NCBI GenBank assembly: GCA_032209605.1
Contig: JASFXZ010000028.1
Span: forward strand, 8,690,941 to 8,754,940
Direction: 5' to 3'
Source: Mactromeris polynyma
Lineage: Eukaryota > Mollusca > Bivalvia > Venerida > Mactridae
Length of the DNA stretch: 64,000 bases
Under the pieces are notes generated by a model. That model saw only the letters and a program-made list of their open reading frames with translations. It ran no database searches and was not told where the DNA came from. Below are positions 1 through 10,777 of this stretch, piece after piece (the stretch's first letter is position 1; every line of letters starts with the position of its first letter). The translations under genes were made by a program, and so were the position numbers.

Positions 1-286
1 ACATGTCCACTACTTTGCCTCTATGTAAGCTACATTGTTCTGTTGGAATTTCCAACAAACTTGAACGCTGACTGCTCGCTTGGTTTCCGGTGACATCCAT
101 CAGATTGTGGTTTCTCAGTGGCGGGAAGCTCTTGTGTACGTCGATACATGACTGACAACAATACCCACTGCATTCAACACAATATTTCACAGCCTCTACT
201 GTCTTGTTGTCTGTTGCACAAGCTGTACACACAAAATCAAATGCCTCATCCGACATTTTCAGCTGAGAACGCCCTCCAAACGCCAT
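1..286 (-). CDS. TRIM-like B-box protein, first exon (partial, copy A)
   Basis: Reading the minus strand from the ATG at 286-284, the frame stays open for 95 codons to the window edge. It matches the first exon of the complete gene at 16,492-19,231 with five amino-acid differences. The cysteine/histidine pattern of a first B-box (CTACATDNK, then YCVECSGYCCQSC and a VHK) and the start of a second B-box (CSLH) are both present, so the zinc-binding residues are kept. It looks like the 5' end of an intact paralogue whose later exons lie to the left of the window. It could also be a first-exon-only duplicate, which cannot be decided here. It sits inside a duplicated block that continues rightward to about 1,490. 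Confidence 0.72.
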   Translation of the reverse strand, partial: MAFGGRSQLKMSDEAFDFVCTACATDNKTVEAVKYCVECSGYCCQSCIDVHKSFPPLRNHNLMDVTGNQASSQRSSLLEIPTEQCSLHRGKVVDM

Positions 287-1490
287 TTCTATGTTTGACC
301 TTTGATTTCAGAAAATCAGAAATGGTAACAGGAAGTCAGCTAGCGGTCAAAAGCTACATACAATAATTACCTCCCTTACACCATTGAGCACAATAACGAA
401 TTGAGGTCCGTATCTATAGAGGTTCAATCAAGTAGGAAGCTAGCATCGGCAAATTAACGTCAGGTAATGCAACAAAAAGCTATGTTCACCCAAAATACAG
501 ATAAACTCGAGTACCTGAGACCTCCAATAGCCGTATGATGCAAACTGTAGCAAAGTCAGTATAATTTTAACAAAGTCAGGCTTAAGAATACTTAATTAAA
601 AAAACATATATATTTGTGCTGGATTCAATGCACTGAACAAATAACCTGTGAAAACCCAGTCAATTAACCCTTCAATGCTGTAGCCAAACCCTAATTAGGT
701 GTGAAAGAACTGATTTTTTTTTATTTGCGTTTGTTTATCGTCGCCACCGGTTTCCCAAATGGGCGACGCCTCCGGAAGAATGTTGGTCATTTTTATTTTC
801 GAGGATAGTACATGAGACGGAAGATGCCCCAGTTTCAGAAGCAACCCTGGTTATTTTACGTTCCCGATTTGAAGCATCGTACACGGGACCTTGGGTTTTC
901 AAAGTTTCGTCCGAAAGACTGTTAGTGCTGTCAGTTATGACGCGGGGGGTAGAACCCCGTCTCTATGCAGGAGGCAAATCGTCTTTATATCATCGGACAT
1001 TTACATTCAACGCCATGTACAAGTTTGATCCCTATACTTGGGGCCTCCCTATAATTGTGTGGTAGTTAAATTTGAACTTGTTGGACTAATTGTTGTCACA
1101 GATACTCACGTATATTCCCTGTCTAATGAAGATCACCTTGCCTCTGAAGGGAGCTATGGTGTGTGCTTTTCGCCCTATACTATCAAGTATTTTCCTTCAA
1201 AGATACTAAGATCCTGTGTCGGGCCTCCTGTCCTTATGTTATTGACGGCTAGACAGTCAAGGGAAGTTACTCTACATTGTGGACGACAATCGCAACATCT
1301 CGGCAATTTTCGTAACAGGTTAGAATGTAAGAGAATGACTATGAAACGACTAATATAAACATTTTATGCGGTCCGTATAAATGAGCATAGCATGGCTTCA
1401 AGCTCGTGTACATATGACATTTTTTTTAAATTGACAGAAACGAAAGGTAAGAAAGACAACTCAAGAAAGAACTCGGTTATATTTTGCCCT
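1..1490. repeat. Segmental duplication, copy A
   Basis: This block aligns collinearly with 18,945-22,860. It holds the TRIM-like first exon, its upstream flank, a segment with the CCACCGGTTTCCCAAATGGG motif near 740-765, a segment with CTATAATTGTGTGGTAGTTA near 1,050, and the sequence at 1,380-1,480 that introduces array A. Copy A is shorter: copy B carries extra blocks of about 1,065 bp (19,445-20,509), about 315 bp (21,417-21,735) and about 835 bp (21,897-22,732). The reading frame at 1,038-1,358 lies in this block, has no recognisable domain and is not called as a gene. Confidence 0.85.
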
Positions 1491-3115
1491 CTAATTGCAA
1501 CATTTTGCCATCTATTCAAAACATTTTGCTACATTTTGCCCTCTAATCGCAACATTTTCCTACATTTTGCCCTGTAATTGCAACATTTTCCTACATTTTG
1601 CCCTTTAATTGCAACATTTTTCTACATTTTGCCCTGTAATTGCAACATTTTTCTACATTTTGCCCTGTAATTGCAACATTTTTCTACATTTTGCCCTCTA
1701 ATCGCAACATTTTTCTACATTTTGCCCTTTAATCGCAACATTTTCCTACATTTTGCCCTGTAATTGCAACATTTTTCTACATTTTGCCCTCAAATCGCAA
1801 CATTTTTCTACATTTTGCCCTTTAATCGCAACATTTTCCTACATTTTGCCCTGTAATTGCAACATTTTTCTACATTTTGCCCTGTAATTGCAACATTTCC
1901 CTACATTTTGCCCTGTAATCGCAACATTTTTCTACATTTTGCTCTGTAATTGCAACATTTCCCTACATTTTGCCCTGTAATCGCAACATTTCCCTACATT
2001 TTGCTCTGTAATCGCAACATTTCCCTACATTTTGCCCTGTAATCGCAACATTTTTCTACATTTTGCCCTGTAATCGCAACATTTCCCTACATTTTGCTCT
2101 GTAATCGCAACATTTCCCTACATTTTGCCCTGTAATCGCAACATTTCCCTACATTTTGCCCTGTAATTGCAACATTTCCCTACATTTTGCCCTGTAATCG
2201 CAACATTTCCCTACATTTTGCTCTGTAATTGCAACATTTCCCTACATTTTGCCCTGTAATTGCAACATTTTTCTACATTTTGCTCTGTAATTGCAACATT
2301 TTTCTACATTTTGCTCTGTAATTGCAACATTTTTCTACATTTTGCCCTCTAATTGCAACATTTCCCTACATTTTGCCCTCTAATCGCAACATTTTTCTAC
2401 ATTTTGCCCTGTAATCGCAACATTTTTCTACATTTTGCCCTGTAATCGCAACATTTTTCTACATTTTGCTCTGTAATTGCAACATTTTTCTACATTTTGC
2501 CCTCTAATTGCAACATTTTTCTACATTTTGCCCTCTAATCGCAACATTTTTCTACATTTTGCCCTGTAATCGCAACATTTTTCTACATTTTGCCCTGTTA
2601 TCGCAACATTTTTCTACATTTTGCCCTGTTATCGCAACATTTTTCTACATTTTGCCCTCTAATCGCAACATTTTTCTACATTTTGCCCTGTTATCGCAAC
2701 ATTTTTCTACATTTTGCCCTCTAATCGCAACATTTTTCTACATTTTGCCCTGTAATCGCAACATTTTTCTACATTTAGCCCTCTAATCGCAACATTTTTC
2801 TACATTTTGCCCTCTAATCGCAACATTTTTCTACATTTTGCCCTGTAATCGCAACATTTTTCTACATTTAGCCCTCTAATCGCAACATTTTTCTACATTT
2901 TGCCCTCTAATCGCAACATTTTTCTACATTTTGCCCTGTAATCGCAACATTTTTCTACATTTTGCCCTCTAATCGCAACATTTTTCTACATTTTGCCCTC
3001 TAATCGCAACATTTTTCTACATTTTGCCCTGTAATCGCAACATTTTTCTACATTTAGCCCTCTAATCGCAACATTTTTCTACATTTAGCCCTGTAATCGC
3101 AACATTTTGCCCTCC
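1480..3115 (+). repeat. Satellite array A (31-bp unit)
   Basis: About 52 head-to-tail copies of a 31-bp unit built on CTACATTTTGCCC, then TGTAATCGCAACATTTTT. Variants differ at few positions (TAATTG or TAATCG; GCCC or GCTC; TTTTT or TTCCC). The left edge has shorter units that lack the CTACATTTTG part. The same unit makes up array B in opposite orientation and half of the compound unit of array C. Open frames inside it are by-products of the repeat. Confidence 0.95.
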
Positions 3116-4026
3116 AATACGTATGGGCGATTTTGAAATTTAATTAAACCTTTTAAAAAAAAATCATTTTCGGCCTTATATGGCCAAATGCCGTATACGA
3201 GGAGCGGTACAAAGTGTCCGTTCGCAGTTGATCGCATTTTGTATTTTTCTGCGTTTACCAGTGCAGGTAAAACATGAAGTTGAAGATTTTAAGCGATTGA
3301 TGTAATATCTGGCTACTAATCACGAGTTTATATGCGAAAAACTTACCCCACGCACGGCGACTTGGGGCATTCGTCCCGGGGCCACCCGTCATACCACCCG
3401 GGTCGGTATGGGAGCAAACGGTAGGGCACATGGTAGGCTTCTGAACGGGGTAGCATTTGGTCGCACATGGCGAAAAATGAAGCGAGTCGGGCAATATTTA
3501 AACCGCGGATAAGAGCGAACTTCCGCGTTTGGCCGCTTACATATATAATATGTCACTAGTTTATATTCCATGTAGAGATGGCTATATTAATTATACAATT
3601 AACCCACAGTTGCAAAATGCATATACTTGGTACTATATGATGCAAACAAACATTATAGGGCAGTTAATAACAAAATTTAAACTTAAATTATTCTTTTTGA
3701 ATTTTCGGACGAATTTTCTCGTACCTGAGAATGTCTGGATGTGGACTGTAAATTTGACATTCCAAGAGAAGTTCACTCTCGAGATGATGGCCCTGAAAAG
3801 GGCCGTGGAATGTTGGCCTTAAAAATGGGCCGTTTAGATGGTGGGAACTTCCCGTACCATGCGCCGATCTAACTTAAAGTAGGCTGCATCAAATTACTGT
3901 CGCTTACTTACGAATTATAGCCTGCTGATAAAAATGCTTGCAAACATTTTTTTTCATTTGAAGACGAACGAGTTATGAAAATTGTCGCGCACGAAACAAT
4001 AATTAATAGGCTGAATTCTCAATAAA
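3116..4026. other. AT-rich spacer, no gene seen
   Basis: No supported coding region. A segment near 3,160-3,215 (TATGGCCAAATG, then TATACG and AGCGGT) recurs in similar form near 6,810-6,840, so part of the spacer is an old dispersed repeat. The frames at 3,255-3,822 are short, lack known motifs and overlap on both strands. Confidence 0.5.
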
Positions 4027-4281
4027 ATAGAATACATGTATTTCTTAAAGACATTGTAATAGAATACATGTATTTCTTAAAGACATTGTAATAGAATACA
4101 TGTATTTCTTAAAGACATTGTAATAGAATACATGTATTTCTTAAAGACATTGTAATAGAATACATGTATTTCTTAAAGACATTGTAATAGAATACATGTA
4201 TTTCTTAAAGACATTGTAATAGAATACATGTATTTCTTAAAGACATTGTAATAGAATACATGTATTTCTTAAAGACATTAT
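4027..4281 (+). repeat. Minisatellite, 32-bp unit, 8 copies
   Basis: The unit contains AATAGAATACATGTATTTCT followed by TAAAGACATTGT. Eight copies start every 32 bp (AATACATG at 4031, 4063, 4095 and so on to 4255) and are nearly identical, which suggests recent expansion or ongoing homogenisation. Confidence 0.95.
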
Positions 4282-7203
4282 AATGATGGAGTTCTAAATG
4301 TATTCAATGTTTTGGTACTTTTCATCTCACACTTTCAATTGATCTTTAATAGCTACTTCTCAAACTTTGTGGTCGGTTAAAAACATATATAATTACCGAA
4401 ATATTAGTATCGCACTTACCTACTTGCGACAAACAACAGTTGCATAAAAACACATAATTTTTTTTGTTGAACATAATTAAACATAATGAAGATGTGATGA
4501 TCAATCAGTGATTATCAGAATTAATCCCTCTTAAACGGACTGAAACATTTATCTCATCGACAAAACACATCTCTTATCTACATGCTACAAATTGCGCTAA
4601 TATCCAGTTTAAGAAGGAAAACTCGGCCATATTTGTTGCAATTCGCACTTAACCATGAACGTCGCTTTAACAGTTGATATGATTAACAATATTCTCATAC
4701 GGCGATCAATTATAAGTGGGTTATAACTTATTATTAACACTCGGTGACTTGTAGGCCCACATGGCCGGGTGCATCTTTCTTGTATTGTTTAATATGCTAT
4801 AATGTTTGCATTGCATATGTCAGGCAAATAAACTATTTACTAAGTTATAACTGGGTGTCAGTGTATTAAGATGTCCTGACTGAAGTACGCAGTGTAGATT
4901 TGTGTGCGCAATGGGCGCGGCACTGAACTAAACCAAAACTCGGCAGTTCAATTTTACTGTTCTCCAAATCCATAATAATTAAATAGATTGATTTAGTTAC
5001 AGTAATTTTGCGTTAAAACAAACAAAAGTCAGTATATCTGCATGTGGTTTATATAACGTGCACCTTTTTTTCTAAACCTCAAAGATTACAGTGGAATCGG
5101 TACAAAACAGCTCGATAGAATATTGCGTGACTTATCCGATCAATACAATGCATTATTGATATCCAGCAGCTCGCCATTCAACAGGATATTCTGATAACAA
5201 TCTAAACGGATATTCATCCTCTGCACTTTATGTAATATAACAGAATATAACTGTCATCGGCACATAGCTGCAACCAGCAAGGTTCTTTAGCAAAAATATG
5301 ATAGACAATTCTCCAAAAAGTATTAGTAATTCGTAAATAAAACGTAAAATAATTGCATAACATGTTTTTTTAATAATAAAGAATCCGACTAAATTCAATA
5401 CTTTAGCATTCATGAGACAAATTATGAAATGTCTGGAAAAAATGTATCTTCGTCTTAAATAACGCGTGGTGAATTTGTACAATGCACAGAAATACTTATA
5501 TATCATGACAATTATGTTATCCGATGTGACTGGATTATCAAAAAACGGAAATTAAGCATATTATGTTTAAAATAGTAAGGTATAGAAAATCACAATCGCT
5601 CAGGTGAACACAAACTATTTAAATCATTTCAATAATGAAAACATTTATTGATTTTCAAATTCGCTTATATTGTTTTTTTACCATAGATTTATGGTGTATT
5701 GTATAGGTCCATCTATGTGACTATTTATACTAGTGCTATTATGAAATTATTGGCAAGATACGTTTCAATGTTCAATAACATTCCGTCCGTCTCCTTGTTG
5801 TTGATATGTTGGCGTTATAACTAAATTCCGAACATAACTTAAACGTTAAGTTTTACGAACACGAGTGAGCTTTTTAAAAAAACGACAATTAATAAGTGTT
5901 AATGATTCCGATCAATCATGCACGTATTACATATTCATACCGAAACACTTTACATAGAGCCGCAATAAAGCAATTTAGATGGATTACTTTCAAGTCTAGC
6001 GATAAAATCAATTTAATGAAAAATAAGACTTTTTTTCAATATTGTCACGAAATATTATATTTCGGCAGTTTAAAACGACTATATGATTTGGACTAAATAC
6101 ATTAATTCTAAACATTTCGAAGTATCTTATATGATATAAGTACTTCAGTCGTAAATATATTTACGTGCATTTTTCCAAACAATTTACCTAAACTATTGTA
6201 TATATATTCGAAAAAGACAATAGAAGCTTTAAGTTTACATCATGTCTAGGAATTAATGATTCAATTTCGTTCTTTTCATACCCTTTAACCACGGACCTAT
6301 AGGTCCATGCCTTTTACGAACATGGATGATCTCATGCGCTTGTCAATTAAATATTCTATAACTATATGTATAATGTTTCTAATAAGATCCCAGGTGACAT
6401 ACGTTAATGTTGAACCTGACCACTTTTATAATGACCGATTACAACGTGTACCATGTTTATTGGTTCCATGCTGTGAAGGTGATTGACCCCCAACTGTGCA
6501 GATTAAGGAAATATCCATTGGCTTTATGCCACTGCTATGAAAAACGCGTAAATTATTGGTAGAAATCTATATGAAACAACAGCGAAGTAATGACCTTAAC
6601 TTCTCATTGGTCCAAATTAAAAAGAAGGCGGAGTATACATCCCCATTTCGCACGGATATCTGCGAGCTCGGGTATACTTTGTGTTTTACGTCAAATGAAA
6701 TGTTTTTAATTGTATTTCATCATCTAAATATTATTTAATTATGTACGCGGTCATTATATAAATCGAATTTAATATTGAATTATTTTTAACTTGTAATTTT
6801 CTGCCTAATATGGCCAAATGTCATATACGGAAAGCGGTTCTAAGGGATAGTACTTAATCACATAACATTCAATAAAAAATCTAAAAAGTAACATTTTAAT
6901 GTCCCGCGTATTCAGCGACTTTTCATGTATCGCGTGTAGAATAGCCATATGATGGGAAATAAAGTTGCATATTATCTGCCTGAAACATACCATATAGGTT
7001 TGAACCCACAACTGATTAAACTGATAGAATTGTTTCTTGAACTAAATTTAATTTCTTTCTTTTTTTGAAACGTTCGATGTTAACGGGCCAATTTTCAGAT
7101 ATCAAAGTATACAATAGCCGTATTAGGGGATAATTATTCAAATTGCCTTTTGGAATTTAATCGGCAGGAAACACATTTAGCCATTTACATAACAATGCTA
7201 TAA
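4282..7203. other. AT-rich spacer with old dispersed repeats
   Basis: No gene could be supported. Small frames at 5,228-5,506, 5,896-6,096, 6,556-6,738 and 6,805-7,011 lack motifs and splice context. A 14-bp palindrome GGACCTATAGGTCC lies near 6,293-6,306. Confidence 0.5.
4400..4600. repeat. Dispersed repeat, copy 1 (partner near 29,870-30,060)
   Basis: Shares an ordered set of short blocks with 29,870-30,060: TATCGCACTT or TTTCGCACTT, CCTACTT, CAACAG or CAACAGGTGCATAAA, CATAATT, ATGATCAAT, then AATTAATCCCT or CTTAATTGGTCCC and GACAAAA. The copies are diverged. Both lie downstream of a satellite array (A and C), so the older duplication may reach past the arrays. Confidence 0.45.
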
Positions 7204-7444
7204 GAATACACAACTTTGCCTTTAGAATACTCAGCTCTGCATTTCGAATACACAACTCTGCATTTCGAATACACAACTCTGAATTTCAAATACACAACTC
7301 TGAATTTCAAATACACAACTCTACATTTAGAATACACAAATCTACATTTAGAATACACAAGTCTACATTTAGAATACACAACTCTGCATTTTGAATACAC
7401 AACTGCATTTTGAATACACAACTCTACATTTAGAATGCACAAGT
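7204..7444 (+). repeat. Minisatellite, 21-bp unit, about 11 copies
   Basis: The unit is close to AATACACAACTCTGCATTT plus two variable bases. Because 21 is a multiple of three, both strands stay open through the array (89-codon minus and 65-codon plus frames). These frames are repeat artefacts. Confidence 0.9.
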
Positions 7445-7468
7445 CACATATCAAAATAGCGTAAGGAG

Positions 7469-7826
7469 ATGGGTAGGGGTCCTGTTCCTTTTACATTGGA
7501 AGAGTATGAAGAAAAGGTATTTCTTGAAGATTCAAATATCACATTGATGATAGTAAACTCATAAAACAAGTGAAAGCCTGTTATTCCTCTTTCCCATTGT
7601 GTGTTCAAATTTAACATTCATGTAATATTTATTTAATTGCACCTGCTGGTAATATATATAAGTAAAATGATATAAAAATGGACAAAGAATGAAAGATGCT
7701 CAGATTTAAATGTTCCTCAAATATTTAAATCAATTAAATATTGTGTTTATTTTTAGATCCTTGGATACATTCCACAGGCTACAGTTGTAGGAATAGATGG
7801 TGATATTGACTCATTTCAAATTACTG
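7469..7826 (+). CDS. Tentative two-exon fragment of an unrecognised gene
   Basis: An ATG at 7,469 opens 16 codons reading MGRGPVPFTLEEYEEK to a GT at 7,517. After a 240-bp interval, an AG at 7,755-7,756 follows a T-rich tract. The frame continues in phase for 23 codons plus one base (ILGYIPQATVVGIDGDIDSF and a few more residues) to GTATGA at 7,827. Joined exons 7,469-7,516 and 7,757-7,826 stay open, and the composition looks protein-like rather than repeat-like. I recognise no family and see no convincing next exon before the repeats at 8,222. It may be the start of a gene with distant exons, a truncated duplicate, or chance. Confidence 0.3.
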
Positions 7827-8221
7827 GTATGACATTGCAGTAATTTATTGTGTTTTTCTTTGAAAATTGGTTCATTACATTCAGTGTTTGTAGGAGTATA
7901 TGGCATGAAATGATAGTTTGTATATATTAATTAGGAAGTACTTGTGAGCAGACTGATCTGGATTTGTAGTGTTTGCACATATGATAACATTTATATGTAT
8001 ACATCAGATATAGACACACACTTTTAGCTTAATATATGTAGCTTTATTTTGTAAAATAAGAGATAATTTATGTGAGATTTAGTATGATTATGATGAACAC
8101 TAGATAAATAGTTAAGTCCAAACCATAACAAAAATTTATCCAGTATACATTTAAGCAATCTAAGATGTATTTTCTCAACCATTTTAATGATATGTAAATA
8201 CATTTCCATATTATTGTGGAA

Positions 8222-8432
8222 TTCATGTCATTTCCAGAAAACGTCACATGTGACGTCACCAATTACTGACAGTAAGCAATGTTTGCCCCATATGGCAATA
8301 TGAAAACGAAGTTACCATAATTTATGGAGTTAATATTGTTTCCTGCTTGCAAAAGGTAAAATCACATGTTGCGTTTTCTTGAAATGACGTCACTTACAGA
8401 ACAGGTTGGAAATCCCACAGCAGTACTCATAT
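8222..8432 (-). mobile_element. Palindromic MITE, copy 1 (left end truncated)
   Basis: Matches the element at 62,274-62,509 in reverse orientation over almost its whole length, including the core GCCCCATATGGCAATA and the inverted arms carrying TTTCTTGAAATGACGTCACT. Its left outer arm is missing, so only the inner part of that inverted repeat remains. The arms contain TGACGTCA palindromes. No coding capacity, so it is a non-autonomous DNA element. Confidence 0.75.
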
Positions 8433-8699
8433 CAAGAAGTGCAAAGTACATTAATGTCATATTTAAAAAGTATTTATTGCATTCTGTCGATGCTGTATTG
8501 CATTGTGATCTGCATCTGCTACTACATGATCATTTGCAATGTCATTAGCCAACTCCATTTTGGCGACACAGATTATGCAGTCTCATACATGCATTAACCA
8601 CAGCAGTGCACTTTTTCAGGTGGGAAAGGCAATCATCCACCACTTCTATGCAGGCACCTGCAGAGTTGAAGTAAAGAAGTCTCAAATAAAACAGGGAGA

Positions 8700-8900
8700 G
8701 ATCGTGGTGTAGGGGTAGAATGTCGGACTCCTAACCCGGAGGTAATGGGTTCGAATCCCGGCAGCACAATTTGACTACCACTCCTACAAGCCCTATGTAT
8801 GGCGGGTGATACTGATTTGAAACCCACGATGCAGACATCAAGCATGATAAATATAATGTTGTTACAGGTGTATAACTTGTTTCGTAATTGATGTAAAACA
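8700..8900 (+). mobile_element. SINE with tRNA-Arg(CCT)-like head
   Basis: The head at about 8,700-8,768 has an A-box-like GTGGTGTAGGGGTAGAA, an anticodon loop CTCCTAA and a B box GGGTTCGAATCCC. The acceptor stem does not pair and the anticodon stem has a mismatch, so it is not a working tRNA. The body ends in ACTTGTTTCGTAATTGATGT, close to the end of the SINE at 52,050-52,255 (ACTTGTTTCACAACCAATGT). The two therefore share a 3' tail. Confidence 0.7.
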
Positions 8901-8904
8901 ACGC

Positions 8905-8979
8905 CACCAGTTGTCAATCAAGGATACATTATAATAGAATCTGATTCTATTATAATGTATCCTTGATTGACAACTGGTG
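8905..8979. repeat. Perfect 37-bp inverted repeat with 1-nt spacer
   Basis: The left arm 8,905-8,941 and right arm 8,943-8,979 are exact reverse complements around one T at 8,942. Arms begin CACCAGTTGTCAATCAAGG and end ATAATAGAATC at the centre. It lies directly after the tail of the SINE at 8,700-8,900. It could be a fold-back duplication, a very short foldback element or an assembly artefact. Confidence 0.95.
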
Positions 8980-8984
8980 ACAGG

Positions 8985-9285
8985 TCAGTAGTGTTCCATA
9001 AGTAATGTTCAGCGAGTAATGTTCAATGAGTAGTTTTCAGTGGGTAACAATGGTGACTAGTATTCAGTGAGTAATGTTCAATGAGTAGTGTGTAGTGAGT
9101 AACGTTCAATGAGTATGTTCAATGAGTAATGTTTAATGAGGAGTGTTCAATGAGTAGTGTTCTATTAGTAATGTTCAATGAGTAGTGTTCTATTAGTAAT
9201 GTTCAATGAGTAATGTTCTATTAGTAATGTTCAATGAGTAATATTCAGCCAGTAATGTTCAATGAGTAATGTTCATTGACTAGTT
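8985..9285 (+). repeat. Degenerate minisatellite, about 14-bp unit
   Basis: Repeats of AGTAATGTTCAATG alternating with AGTAGTGTTCTATT-type variants. The middle copies are the most regular and the edges decay. Confidence 0.85.
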
Positions 9286-9417
9286 ACAGTGAATTATGTT
9301 CGTCGAGTTCGGTGGCCTCTACAACTATAACGGTCAACCAATTAGACCAAGAATTTCTTTGTAAATAAACCAGTACATAATACATCCAATATCTACACCG
9401 GTGTACCTTAAATGCGT

Positions 9418-9570
9418 AATGTAGCAAAATGAGGCAAAATGAGGCAAAATGTGGCAAAATGTTGCAAAATGTGGCAAAATGTTGCAAAATGTGGCAAAAT
9501 GTTGCAAAATGTGGCAAAATGAGGCAAAATGTGGCACAATGTGGCAAAATGTTGCAATTAAAGGGCAAAA
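9418..9570 (-). repeat. Short-unit relative of the 31-bp satellite (10-bp unit)
   Basis: GCAAAATGTG and GCAAAATGTT alternate about 13 times, followed by GCAATTAAAGGGCAAAATGT, which matches the satellite of array B. The flanking AATGCGTAATGTAG-like sequence also recurs at the right edge of array B (near 14,560), so this looks like an outlying edge of the same family. Confidence 0.8.
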
Positions 9571-9773
9571 TGTAGTGACTTTTGGCAATTATTGTGCAAT
9601 TGAATATCATATATGTTAGAATATTACATTTTGCCGTCGAAATAGGGCTAAATTGAACAAAATACGACTAATACGAACAAAATGTATATCGAGTGGATCT
9701 GCACATGCTTTGGAGGCCCCATTATCCTCGCTTTCTGAAATATTGAGGCCGCGACTCTGACATTCGTTTAAAC

Positions 9774-10347
9774 TAGGGATGTCAATAATCGGTTATTTTG
9801 CTAACTGGTTAACCGGTTAACCGAACATGCCATTCGATACGTGTTTCGCATTTTGCAGTGTATATTTTTACCATGACATCGGTAAAATATACCTATATTT
9901 TGATGTTAGTACTAGTTCGGATAGTGTTTTATTTCTGCTAAGTACTGAACATCAAAAATTTAGGTCTTTTGAACATAAATCATAAATAAAAATAAAAACA
10001 ATAATTTCCATTTTTTTTGAGAAAACATAATTTTTATTTCAAACATTATACATGTAATACGATTTATGATAAATTGAAGTATGTCAATTCACAATTTACT
10101 TAACACTCAGTTATAATCTATTCGAATACAACAATGTTACAACACAAAGTTCAGTACAATAACAACATCCTTAATTTGTCTATTTTAGTATGCCTAAATT
10201 CTCGAACACCAAACGATATTTTTTTCGATTCCTTTCCAAAATCAAAAGTTGATATTTTCAAAAAAATAAACGATTAACCGGTTAGTGATTTTACTAACCG
10301 ATAACCGCATGTTCGAACGGTTAACCGGTTAATCGTTTACATCCTTA
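9774..10347. mobile_element. hAT-type MITE (574 bp)
   Basis: The ends form terminal inverted repeats, TAGGGATGTCAATAATCGG on the left and, on the opposite strand, TAAGGATGTAAACGATTAACC on the right. Flanking 8-bp repeats GTTTAAAC (9,766-9,773) and GTCTAAAC (10,348-10,355) differ at one base. An 8-bp target duplication and a TAGGG-type end are typical of the hAT superfamily. Sub-terminal regions are rich in GGTTAACCGGTTAACC palindromes. No transposase frame, so it is non-autonomous. Confidence 0.85.
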
Positions 10348-10362
10348 GTCTAAACTATTGAA

Positions 10363-10480
10363 TCACCCGAGTGGTTATGGTCACTGTCCGTCACGACTGG
10401 GTTCGAATCCCACCGGGATAGCTGGGAAAGTCACTCCATGACCCTGGCTGTTTGTGCGTCTTGAAGCATCATTACAAAAA
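10363..10480 (+). mobile_element. tRNA-like SINE fragment
   Basis: An A-box-like GAGTGGTTATGG and a B box GGGTTCGAATCCC lie 20-odd bp apart, followed by a body with GGGATAGCTGGGAAAGTCAC and TGACCCTGGCTG. It starts eight bases past the target duplication of the hAT MITE. No complete cloverleaf forms. Confidence 0.5.
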
Positions 10481-10777
10481 GAAGTGACAGAACATCTATA
10501 TAATTTTATACAGACATTTGCATGAAATGTTCACATGATTTTTTATAAAGCACAATACGGACCAATTAATACACTATATTGGTCCAAGATGACAATTGTG
10601 TTTTCATGGATAGAATTGATTGAATAAAAATATATGAATACTATTTTACGAATGAGAATTACTAATGAATATCAAAAATAGTCACTAAATTAAAAAAACA
10701 GAATAAAAAATAATGTTATTCGACAGAACGCCTTTCTTAATACACGTAAATTCCGTACCTGTCCAAATGTAACAAAA

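Noticed and set aside
118..366. Plus-strand frames opposite the TRIM-like first exons (also 19,063-19,251)
   Set aside because: Antisense shadows of the B-box exon on the minus strand.
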